From Falsochrobactrum shanghaiense (GTDB lineage: Bacteria > Pseudomonadota > Alphaproteobacteria > Rhizobiales > Rhizobiaceae): a DNA stretch of 64,000 nucleotides. The stretch is taken from the NCBI RefSeq assembly GCF_003149535.1, contig NZ_QGDB01000002.1:731519-795518 (forward strand). The letters run 5' to 3'. Of this stretch, positions 56,147 through 64,000 are shown one piece after another. Under the pieces are notes generated by a model. The model made no database searches and was not told the DNA's origin. It worked only from the letters and a program-made list of their open reading frames with translations. Positions within the stretch are counted from its first letter, which is position 1. Every line of letters begins with the position of its first letter. A program made the position numbers and the translations under genes.

Positions 56147-56815
56147 ATGCAGGGATCGGCAACCGATAGCGTTGGTGAAACAGAGCCGATCCCGCTCTCT
56201 GCGCTCCAGCACGCCGTCTACTGCATGCGGCAGGCGGCGCTGATTCATCTGGAGCGCGTCTGGGCTGAAAACCGCTTCACGGCCGAGGGGCAGGTGCTGC
56301 ATCAGGTGGCCGACAAGGGTGGGATGCGTAAAGCACGCGGCGTGCGGCGCGTGATGGCGTTGCCGCTGGCCTCGAAACGGCTGAACATTACCGGCGTTGC
56401 CGACATTGTCGAGTTCCTGCCGGGTGATGATGGCGAAACGCCATACCCTGTGGAATACAAGCGCGGCAAGGCCAAGCTCCACCGCGCCGACGAGGTGCAA
56501 CTCTGCGCACAGGCGCTTTGCCTTGAAGAAATGACAGGACGCCCGGTTGCGGAAGGCGCGCTTTTCTATGCGGAAACCAAGCGTCGGCTTAGCGTGCCCT
56601 TCGACGCTGAACTGCGCCTCCTGACAGAAGAAACGATCACGGCGCTGGCCGACGTCTTCGCAAACCGTCGCACGCCACCGCCGACCGTGCGCAAGGATCG
56701 TTGCCGCGCCTGCTCGCTGATCGAACTCTGCCGCCCGGATGCGGTCGCAAGGCCCGCCAAAGCGTGGCGCAGCCGCATGCTGGCGCGGCTGCTTGCGGAT
56801 GATGGATCGCCATGA
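56147..56815 (+). CDS. cas4: CRISPR-associated Cas4 nuclease
   Basis: This 222-residue iron-sulfur exonuclease trims prespacers and selects the PAM during spacer acquisition with Cas1-Cas2. The four cluster cysteines are visible as VYCMRQAALIH near residue 25 and the C-terminal CRACSLIELC. The RecB-like nuclease core includes GVADIVEFLP and YPVEYKRGKAK, with the catalytic Asp, Glu and Lys, and DEVQLCAQALCLEEMTG. Its stop overlaps the cas1 start. Confidence 0.94.
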   Translation: MQGSATDSVGETEPIPLSALQHAVYCMRQAALIHLERVWAENRFTAEGQVLHQVADKGGMRKARGVRRVMALPLASKRLNITGVADIVEFLPGDDGETPYPVEYKRGKAKLHRADEVQLCAQALCLEEMTGRPVAEGALFYAETKRRLSVPFDAELRLLTEETITALADVFANRRTPPPTVRKDRCRACSLIELCRPDAVARPAKAWRSRMLARLLADDGSP

Positions 56816-57846
56816 AAAAACTTCTCAATACCCTCTATGTCACCACGGAAAACGCCGCACTGCGCAAGGACGGCGAAAACCTCGTGGCTGAAGTCGAGGG
56901 AACGGAACGCGCCCGCGTTCCTCTTCATATGCTTGCTTCGGTCGCTTTGTTCGGAGCTATCTTCATCTCGCCTGCGCTGATGGCCGCCTGCGCTTCAGCA
57001 GGCATCACCATCGTGCTGCTCGACCGAAACGGCCGGTTTCAAGCTCGTGTCGAAGGCGCTGTCACTGGCAACGTTCTGCTGCGCCGTGCGCAATATCGTG
57101 CTTCCGACCAACCGGAGGAAATCGTCCGTTCGATCATCATAGGCAAGGTGGCAAACCAGCGTTCGGTCCTGATGCGGTCCTTGAGAGATTATGGTCAGGA
57201 CTATTCCGATGAGGCGCGCGATGCGATTTCTTTTGTGACTGATCGTCTTGCTCGCATCCTACGCCGCGTCGAACTTTCCGATGACACGCTGGATCGGCTG
57301 CGCGGTTCCGAAGGCGAGGCGGCCAATCTTTATTTTTCCGTGTTTGATCATCTTATCCGCTCGCCGGACGTGGAAATGCGCTGGACGGCACGCTCACGTC
57401 GGCCACCACTCGATCCGGTCAATGCATTGCTTTCTTTCCTTTACACGCTACTGACTCATGATTGCCGCAGCGCCTGCGAGAGTGTCGGACTCGATCCAGC
57501 CGTCGGTTTCCTGCACCGCGACCGGCCAGGTCGTCCTTCGCTGGCGCTCGACCTCATGGAGGAAATGCGGCCGATTCTCGCCGATCGCCTGGCCCTGTCG
57601 CTCATAAATCGGCGACAGTTGCGTGCGAAAGATTTCGAGACGCGCGATGGCGGCGCAGTGATGATGTCCGATGAAGCGCGCAAAGTGGTACTGACGGCTT
57701 GGCAGGAGCGCAAAAAAGACGAACGAATCCATCCTTTCCTCGAAGAGAAAGCTCCGCTGGGCCTGACACCCTATCTGCAAGCGCAAATGCTCGCGCGCCA
57801 TTTACGCGGCGATCTGGACGCCTATCCGCCCTGGCTTTGGAAATAG
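56812..57846 (+). CDS. cas1: CRISPR integrase Cas1 (type I-C)
   Basis: At 344 residues, Cas1 is the integrase that inserts new spacers at the leader-repeat junction. The family start KKLLNTLYVTTENAALRKDG is followed by VPLHMLASVALFG. The catalytic Glu is in LRGSEGEAANLYF (about residue 165), the His in LYTLLTHDCRSACESVGLDP and the Asp/Glu in GRPSLALDLMEEMRPILADR. All active residues are present, so acquisition should be possible. The start overlaps cas4; 83 bases separate it from cas2. Confidence 0.96.
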   Translation: MKKLLNTLYVTTENAALRKDGENLVAEVEGTERARVPLHMLASVALFGAIFISPALMAACASAGITIVLLDRNGRFQARVEGAVTGNVLLRRAQYRASDQPEEIVRSIIIGKVANQRSVLMRSLRDYGQDYSDEARDAISFVTDRLARILRRVELSDDTLDRLRGSEGEAANLYFSVFDHLIRSPDVEMRWTARSRRPPLDPVNALLSFLYTLLTHDCRSACESVGLDPAVGFLHRDRPGRPSLALDLMEEMRPILADRLALSLINRRQLRAKDFETRDGGAVMMSDEARKVVLTAWQERKKDERIHPFLEEKAPLGLTPYLQAQMLARHLRGDLDAYPPWLWK

Positions 57847-57929
57847 TTCTAGTGGGCGAACTGTGATCCAAATTCTCAAATCGGATAAATCGCTTCGGAA
57901 ACGCTAAGCAAAAGCAATGGAAAGCCGGA

Positions 57930-58220
57930 ATGCTAGTTCTAGTCACCTATGACGTCAATACGACTGAGGCGCGGGGCACCGCACGACTGCGCGCAGTAGC
58001 CAAAGCCTGCCGCGACTATGGGCAGCGTGTGCAGTTCTCCGTTTTCGAAATCGAAGTAGATCCGGCACAATGGGCGAAACTCAAGGCCCGACTTGAAAGC
58101 ATCATCAAACCGGAATTCGACAGCCTACGTTACTACTATCTCGGCTCCAATTGGCAGAGACGGGTTGAACATGTCGGCGCCAAACCCGCCACGGACCTTG
58201 GCGGTACATTGATCGTCTGA
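57930..58220 (+). CDS. cas2: Cas2 (type I-C)
   Basis: This 96-residue partner of Cas1 has the ferredoxin-like start MLVLVTYDVNTTEARGTARL and the RDYGQRVQFSVFEIEVDPAQ segment, then YYYLGSNWQRRVEHVG. It dimerises between two Cas1 dimers during spacer integration. An AAAGCCGGA purine tract precedes the ATG. It is the last cas gene; the leader and array follow. Confidence 0.95.
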   Translation: MLVLVTYDVNTTEARGTARLRAVAKACRDYGQRVQFSVFEIEVDPAQWAKLKARLESIIKPEFDSLRYYYLGSNWQRRVEHVGAKPATDLGGTLIV

Positions 58221-58423
58221 CGCAGAAGCAATATTGGCGAATATCGGTGCGAACCATAAGCGTGTCGCGAAATGCCGTCAGGTTCGCACTCGGTTAGCTC
58301 TTTGAAATCGTATAAGAATTTTAAATATCGGCCTCGCCGGAGCGATCGCTGTCACCACTTTTGTTATATGCGCGCAATTTTCTAACTTTTTTGTTCTGCG
58401 CCAATTGATTAGACAAGGACAGT
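58221..58423 (+). promoter_or_regulatory. CRISPR leader
   Basis: The about 200 bases between cas2 and the first repeat become AT-rich after 58300 and carry no gene. This is the expected place for the array promoter and the Cas1-Cas2 integration signals. The repeat orientation (GAAAC end away from the leader) agrees with transcription from here rightwards. Confidence 0.75.
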
Positions 58424-61400
58424 GTCGCCTCCTACGCGGAGGCGTGGTTTGAATTAATGTGACACCGCAGGCTCTAGCGCAGCATATTGCGTGTCGCCTC
58501 CTACGCGGAGGCGTGGTTTGAATTTGATGGCAAGTGGTCAAACAATGGCACTGTTACGTGTCGCCTCCTACGCGGAGGCGTGGTTTGAAACCATATAGGC
58601 CATAGCTCAGATTTAGGCTGCCGGAGTCGCCTCCTACGCGGAGGCGTGGTTTGAAACATCGCGCCCAAACAAGTACCAACTGCAATTGTCTGTCGCCTCC
58701 TACGCGGAGGCGTGGTTTGAAACGGCGTTAGGTTATCCATTGGTGACACTGCTACCCTGTCGCCTCCTACGCGGAGGCGTGGTTTGAAACACCTTTACCC
58801 CGGACATATAAGGGGCGGCTGCGGTGTCGCCTCCTACGCGGAGGCGTGGTTTGAAACATCCAATCCACCGGATGACGGCTGAATGCGATTGGTCGCCTCC
58901 TACGCGGAGGCGTGGTTTGAAACTCCAGTCTTTATCTTTGATAGCTTAATTCTGAATGGTCGCCTCCTACGCGGAGGCGTGGTTTGAAACCCCTCCACCA
59001 TAAAATAGGTGCTAAACTGCCGGTGTCGCCTCCTACGCGGAGGCGTGGTTTGAAACCAGAAGCCTGCATCGCCACTGTCTGCCAAAGTTGTCGCCTCCTA
59101 CGCGGAGGCGTGGTTTGAAACCGGTAAACACGGATTACCCGGAATGGGCTTCCGGGTCGCCTCCTACGCGGAGGCGTGGTTTGAAACATTCATTTGGCAA
59201 AAGCAGCAACCCGATTACCGTAGTCGCCTCCTACGCGGAGGCGTGGTTTGAAACCATCTTGAGGGTAGCAACCTTCGCAGTCTTGGCGTCGCCTCCTACG
59301 CGGAGGCGTGGTTTGAAACACCATCAACCAGAGCCTTAAGCAATGCGCGATAGATGGTCGCCTCCTACGCGGAGGCGTGGTTTGAAACCACCATTGGCAT
59401 TAGCTGCGCGGATGGCAGAGTTCGTCGCCTCCTACGCGGAGGCGTGGTTTGAAACAACCAAAGCCTCTCAATGAGAAGGCAGCCGAACTGTCGCCTCCTA
59501 CGCGGAGGCGTGGTTTGAAACGATCAACGGCGCAGAAAGCCACGTGCCACTGCCCGTCGCCTCCTACGCGGAGGCGTGGTTTGAAACACCGCGCGGGATA
59601 TTTTTAGCCTTTCGAATGGAAGTCGCCTCCTACGCGGAGGCGTGGTTTGAAACCGACAGATGTTGCGAATGACAGCTCTCGTATCCGAGTCGCCTCCTAC
59701 GCGGAGGCGTGGTTTGAAACTTCTGTGGTGGCATAAGGGCCGTACTTCCACGGCGGTCGCCTCCTACGCGGAGGCGTGGTTTGAAACTCCTGCAATGGCA
59801 CGATGTCAGCTGCTGGATGATGTCGCCTCCTACGCGGAGGCGTGGTTTGAAACGCCTGTACCTTGAGCACATCAATCGGATCGCAGCCCGTCGCCTCCTA
59901 CGCGGAGGCGTGGTTTGAAACTCGGCCTGCATGGCATTGACCAGACGCGGTGGGAGTCGCCTCCTACGCGGAGGCGTGGTTTGAAACTTTGCACCAAGGA
60001 TTTTTACGTCCAGGAGAGCGGGTCGCCTCCTACGCGGAGGCGTGGTTTGAAACATGCCCATGGCCGCCGTCATGCCGATGTCCTGAAGTCGCCTCCTACG
60101 CGGAGGCGTGGTTTGAAACCCGATCGGGACGCGCAGCATCGGATGGAAATCCAGGTCGCCTCCTACGCGGAGGCGTGGTTTGAAACAGTTCATCGAACAT
60201 GAGAGCTTTCGTGCCGCCTGGTCGCCTCCTACGCGGAGGCGTGGTTTGAAACATGCGCGGCAACTTCCATCGCCACGTCATAGTCGTCGCCTCCTACGCG
60301 GAGGCGTGGTTTGAAACCACTGGTAGCGGTGCCAGTGCCCGCTGCTGCCCGTCGCCTCCTACGCGGAGGCGTGGTTTGAAACAACGAGCGCGTTGGCAAC
60401 ACCACCCTTCAGGATGGTCGCCTCCTACGCGGAGGCGTGGTTTGAAACACGGGTTTGGCTTAGGATAACCTCTTCGGTGTAGATGTCGCCTCCTACGCGG
60501 AGGCGTGGTTTGAAACACAGCAAGGTTGTGCGCACGATCATTCGCTTGCGCAGTCGCCTCCTACGCGGAGGCGTGGTTTGAAACGATGGGAAGGACAAGG
60601 TGGGCAACCTTCATGGCGTCGCCTCCTACGCGGAGGCGTGGTTTGAAACGTCATTGCTGCAACTGCTGTCGTCATGGTGTTTGTCGCCTCCTACGCGGAG
60701 GCGTGGTTTGAAACTGCATCTGCATGCGCGGTACATCACCGCCTTCGAGTCGCCTCCTACGCGGAGGCGTGGTTTGAAACAACCATGATTACCCCGTTGC
60801 AACGCCGCTCTCGCGTCGCCTCCTACGCGGAGGCGTGGTTTGAAACCGCGTACCGGTTTGCCCGCTCTTCCGCCTCTTGCGTCGCCTCCTACGCGGAGGC
60901 GTGGTTTGAAACACCAACAAATCGGCCCATCGATCAGCAGTGACGCGGTCGCCTCCTACGCGGAGGCGTGGTTTGAAACATCAATTTTCTGGATGCAATC
61001 ACACATGGCCGCACGTCGCCTCCTACGCGGAGGCGTGGTTTGAAACACCTCTACGACCACGACATCGCCAGACTTCGGGGTCGCCTCCTACGCGGAGGCG
61101 TGGTTTGAAACAATTTCGATGAGGGAAATCATGACGGGTAAAGATCGTCGCCTCCTACGCGGAGGCGTGGTTTGAAACGATCAGAACCGCCATGAAATCG
61201 TCGGCCCGTTGTGTCGCCTCCTACGCGGAGGCGTGGTTTGAAACCGGTCTGGGGCGCGGGAATGCAAAAACGTCTGCTGTCGCCTCCTACGCGGAGGCGT
61301 GGTTTGAAACAATCTCTGCCTCAACTGATCCCACACGGTCACGCGTCGCCTCCTACGCGGAGGCGTGGTTTGAAACGCCGAAACCGCGCCCAGCATGTCG

Positions 61401-62505
61401 AGGCAATATTGTCGCCTCCTACGCGGAGGCGTGGTTTGAAACGTAGCGCTGGTTTTTATCATTTGTCGATCGACGGGGTCGCCTCCTACGCGGAGGCGTG
61501 GTTTGAAACATTGCCAAGTCCGTCTTTAACGACCAACAGCTTTTGTCGCCTCCTACGCGGAGGCGTGGTTTGAAACATCCTGTCGATCCCGGTATTCTTC
61601 ATGGGTGAGGGTCGCCTCCTACGCGGAGGCGTGGTTTGAAACACGGTATCCAGTCCATCACAACGCCTCGCCTGCCTGTCGCCTCCTACGCGGAGGCGTG
61701 GTTTGAAACCACAACATCAATCCGTCGCATCGATGAACGCGCGGTCGCCTCCTACGCGGAGGCGTGGTTTGAAACCGAAGCTTTCGACAAGTTTGCCAGG
61801 CACGGTCTTGTCGCCTCCTACGCGGAGGCGTGGTTTGAAACTCCGATCACCCGGCGCATGAAATCCATCGCGGCCCTGTCGCCTCCTACGCGGAGGCGTG
61901 GTTTGAAACTTTGCCAGCGCCACGCCCGTTGTGTCACCCTCATGTCGCCTCCTACGCGGAGGCGTGGTTTGAAACTGATTTATGCGGTGTTCGCAATTAT
62001 CGGATTTTTGTCGCCTCCTACGCGGAGGCGTGGTTTGAAACGCTTTCAACATTTTTCATGCGCTCATCGTAACGCGTCGCCTCCTACGCGGAGGCGTGGT
62101 TTGAAACGCGGCAACGACGCAAGATCCGCTGCCCGAAAATAGTCGCCTCCTACGCGGAGGCGTGGTTTGAAACATCCTTGTATTCGGCTTGTGCTTTCGG
62201 CGACATGTCGCCTCCTACGCGGAGGCGTGGTTTGAAACGGTATTGGCATGTGGTCCTGGCTCCGTTGTTCCGGTCGCCTCCTACGCGGAGGCGTGGTTTG
62301 AAACCAACTAACTCCTCCTGCTGGCAAGCCGGTCAGAAAGTCGCCTCCTACGCGGAGGCGTGGTTTGAAACGTGTATTTATCCCATAACCATTGCAACGT
62401 CCCGATCGTCGCCTCCTACGCGGAGGCGTGGTTTGAAACTTTGCCAGCGCCACGCCCGTTGTGTCACCCTCATGTCGCCTCCTACGCGGAGGCGTGGTTT
62501 GAAAT
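58424..62505 (+). CRISPR. Type I-C CRISPR array, 62 repeats and 61 spacers
   Basis: The 32-nt repeat begins GTCGCCTCCTACGCGGAGG and ends CGTGGTTTGAAAC; CGCCTCC/GGAGGCG gives a 7-bp stem with a 5-nt loop. Repeat starts are 65-69 bases apart throughout, so spacers are 33-37 nt. Repeats are nearly perfect. The first two end in GAATT instead of GAAAC, and the last ends in GAAAT. Spacer 53 (61910-61943) and spacer 61 (62440-62473) are identical. The many Arg- and Pro-rich open frames across the array are artefacts of the repeat. The targets of the spacers could not be searched. Confidence 0.99.
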
Positions 62506-63213
62506 TGGTGGCGTAGTGATGTAACCTCATTTTTCGATGCTTCGACCGCCAACGACAATCGCCGCTTCCGTCAGATTGATGCTTTATGCGCCGCCAGCTT
62601 TGCGATGAAGGCGGAAGCCGCCAAGGAAGCGGGGGCGCTTGGTTTCATAGCGCGGGCAATGGTGCAGGCGACCATGCCACACAGCAAGGCTGACGGTAAT
62701 GAATTTACCTGCACCAATGGCGCGTACACACTAAGTATGCTTGCCCCGTCGCGCATCGGCCTTCCCTATGGCAGCATTCCGCGCCTTTTGTTGGTTATTT
62801 GACCACCGAGGCGGTGCAGCAGAAACAGCGGGAAATCGTCCTCGGTACAAGCCTTAGCCGCTTTATGTCGGAATTGGGATTGGACGCGGCGGGCGGACGT
62901 TGGGGTTCTATTCCACGCCTGCGCGATCAAGTGACACGCCTTATGGCGTGCTCGATCTCTTGTACATGGGAGAGCGAACACGCCCTTTCTATTGGAGAAT
63001 ATAAGTATCGCAGACAGTGCGAATTTATGGTGGAAGCCAAAATCGCCTGAACAGGGTGCTTTGTGGGAAAGCACGGTAACGCTTTCTGAAAAATTCTTCC
63101 GCGAAGTTACCGAAAACCCAATCCCGATTGACCTGCGCGCGCTCAGGACCGGACAGCACTTCTATCTTAGGTATGTGACTGGTCATAATGGGCACATTAC
63201 TCCTAACACTTAA
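62506..63213 (+). pseudogene. Decayed plasmid replication initiator (RepA, RepA_C family)
   Basis: Three stretches in alternating frames together give a RepA_C-type protein. The first (to 62801) has EAGALGFIARAMVQATMPHS and RIGLPYGSIPRLLLV. The second (about 62799-62995) has LTTEAVQQKQREIVLGTSLS and LDAAGGRWGSIPRLRDQV. The third (about 62995-63213) has NLWWKPKSPEQGALWESTVT and PIPIDLRALR. Frame shifts lie near 62790 and 62995, and the sequence then loses similarity. There is no start codon: the frame runs back into the last CRISPR repeat, so the 5' part is missing. It is a remnant of plasmid DNA beside the array. Confidence 0.8.
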
Positions 63214-63254
63214 CAAGTGGGAGATCGTGTCCGGGGATTTAGGGGGCCACTACA

Positions 63255-63652
63255 GCTGCTAATCAGGCGGACGTGCCCAACGAGCCGGGCCTTTACTGTT
63301 TCTTGGTGGATTTGCCTCCTGCGACTCTCCCACCTATTGGCTATCCCTTATACGTTGGAAGACCGACAGAACGCTGAGGAAGAGGTTCGCCGAATACCTC
63401 GCTGAGAAGAACGATCCCGGCGGTCGGAAGCGCATCCGCAAGATTTTAACCGTTTTTCACGGAGAATTGACGTTTTCTTGCGCGCCTTTCCCGGGCAATC
63501 CGCAGCAGCGCAGGGCGGCCGAGACGGAACTACATGATGCGCTAATGCCCCCGTACAGCGATATCGGGTTTAGCACCGGCGTGCACCAAAAAAGCAGGCT
63601 TTTCCATGAGCAATCTGTTATATCTCCCAGCGCTGCAAGGGTCCTTTGGTAA
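63255..63652 (+). pseudogene. Frameshifted GIY-YIG-nuclease-like gene
   Basis: Frame one, from about 63255, encodes EPGLYCFLVDL and YPLYVGRPTER, the two halves of a GIY-YIG core (GLY...YVG). After a shift near 63372, frame two continues TLRKRFAEYLAEKNDP, RKILTVFHGELTFSCAPF and ETELHDALMPPYSDIGFS, with the Arg and Glu expected of the fold. The stop is at 63650-63652. No complete frame exists. The assignment rests on pattern recognition, and the exact family is unknown. Confidence 0.55.
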
Positions 63653-63926
63653 CTGGACATACTACACCGCTCTTATCGAAATCTCCGACCTCGTAGAGCG
63701 GGTCGGATACGCGCGCCAGCTTCAACACAATGAACGGTTGAGCCAACTGATCCAGCGTCGTTTAGACGAGGACCGCCGCGCACGTGACATTTCTGAATAT
63801 CTACTCACAACGGAAAGCCGTTTTTTTTAATTCTTTAGTTATTGGCGTCCTTGGCGGCTCGCCCGAATGGCACCCATTCGATCTCAACTCTGATCACAAG
63901 GAACATGGTCTGGGGCCCGTCATTTA
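63606..63926 (+). pseudogene. Frameshifted DGQHR-domain (DndB-like) gene, 5' part
   Basis: ATG at 63606 begins a frame with WTYYTALIEISDLVERVGYA, NERLSQLIQRRLDEDRRARD and ISEYLLTTESRFF, typical of the N-terminus of DGQHR proteins related to the DNA phosphorothioation regulator DndB. A run of eight T at 63821-63828 shifts the frame; with seven T it would continue NSLVIGVLGGSPEWHPFDLN and reach a stop at about 63926. The DGQHR signature itself would lie beyond the window. It overlaps the end of the GIY-YIG remnant. Confidence 0.6.
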
Positions 63927-64000
63927 GAAGTGGTTCGGGAAATCTGGACAGCGGAGATAAGTGGAATTTCTGCCTGACTTCGGCTTAGATGCCGGGAACA

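Noticed and set aside
58278..62558. Many open frames of 60-190 codons with repeated FQTTPPRRRR or ASYAEAWFET blocks, on both strands
   Set aside because: They are translations of the CRISPR repeat and unrelated spacers. The array explains all of them.
62506..64000. A copy of the tRNA-Thr 3' end as an island boundary
   Set aside because: No stretch resembling GTCACGCAAGCGGCACCA was seen up to the end of the window.

Overview
The window reads as chromosome of a free-living Brucellaceae (Ochrobactrum or atypical Brucella-like alphaproteobacterium). The reasons are a LOV-domain HWE histidine kinase very close to the Brucella blue-light kinase, a BA14K-family protein, roughly 100-bp palindromic repeats of the Bru-RS type, and the general gene stock. 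A type I-C CRISPR-Cas locus argues against the classical pathogenic brucellae. The species is an inference. All coordinates come from reading the sequence; no database search was possible.

Region 1 (1-13.7 kb) is core chromosome: the start of parE, two EamA/DMT exporters, lipB, the LOV histidine kinase, a BA14K protein, tRNA-Lys, a DUF922 secreted protein, a small NTF2-GNAT-amidase cluster with overlapping starts, and a TetR(CecR-like)-HlyD-ABC-ABC2 efflux operon. The efflux operon begins at a perfect 24-bp operator palindrome and is probably leaderless. Then comes tRNA-Asn.

Region 2 (13.9-41.9 kb) is catabolic. It holds a heterotetrameric sarcosine oxidase operon (soxBDAG), two complete dipeptide-type ABC importers, two MmgE/PrpD proteins, an FAD amine oxidase, a threonine-dehydratase-like enzyme, a D-threonine-aldolase-like enzyme, an M81 (MlrC-like) peptidase and a RidA deaminase. 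IclR and two RpiR regulators sit at the divergent junctions, several with palindromic candidate operators. Together these look like uptake and breakdown of small peptides or modified or D-amino acids; RidA would clear the reactive imines that PLP dehydratases release. maiA follows.

Region 3 (42-49.8 kb) holds a large PodJ-like coiled-coil/Sel1/peptidoglycan-binding protein, a TauE/SafE exporter with its TIGR02186 partner, a membrane-anchored hypothetical protein, a nitronate monooxygenase and tRNA-Thr(CGT).

Region 4 (50.2-62.5 kb) is a complete type I-C CRISPR-Cas locus: cas3, then cas5c-cas8c-cas7-cas4-cas1-cas2, an AT-rich leader and an array of 62 repeats and 61 spacers. The most exciting item is the 267-bp gap between cas3 and cas5c. 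It encodes a 33-residue hydrophobic peptide with a strong Shine-Dalgarno, followed by a diverged CRISPR repeat (PsiR) and a spacer-like segment (PsiS). The first 16 nt of PsiS match, at 14 positions, a protospacer preceded by the I-C PAM TTC. That protospacer overlaps the predicted -35 box of the small peptide. The two seed mismatches fall exactly at positions 6 and 12, which type I Cascade does not read. This is the architecture of a CreTA toxin/RNA-antitoxin (or CreR autoregulator) module, here in a type I-C locus.

Region 5 (62.5-64 kb) is decayed mobile DNA: a 5'-truncated, twice-frameshifted plasmid RepA gene abutting the end of the array, then a frameshifted GIY-YIG-like gene and a frameshifted DGQHR-domain gene.
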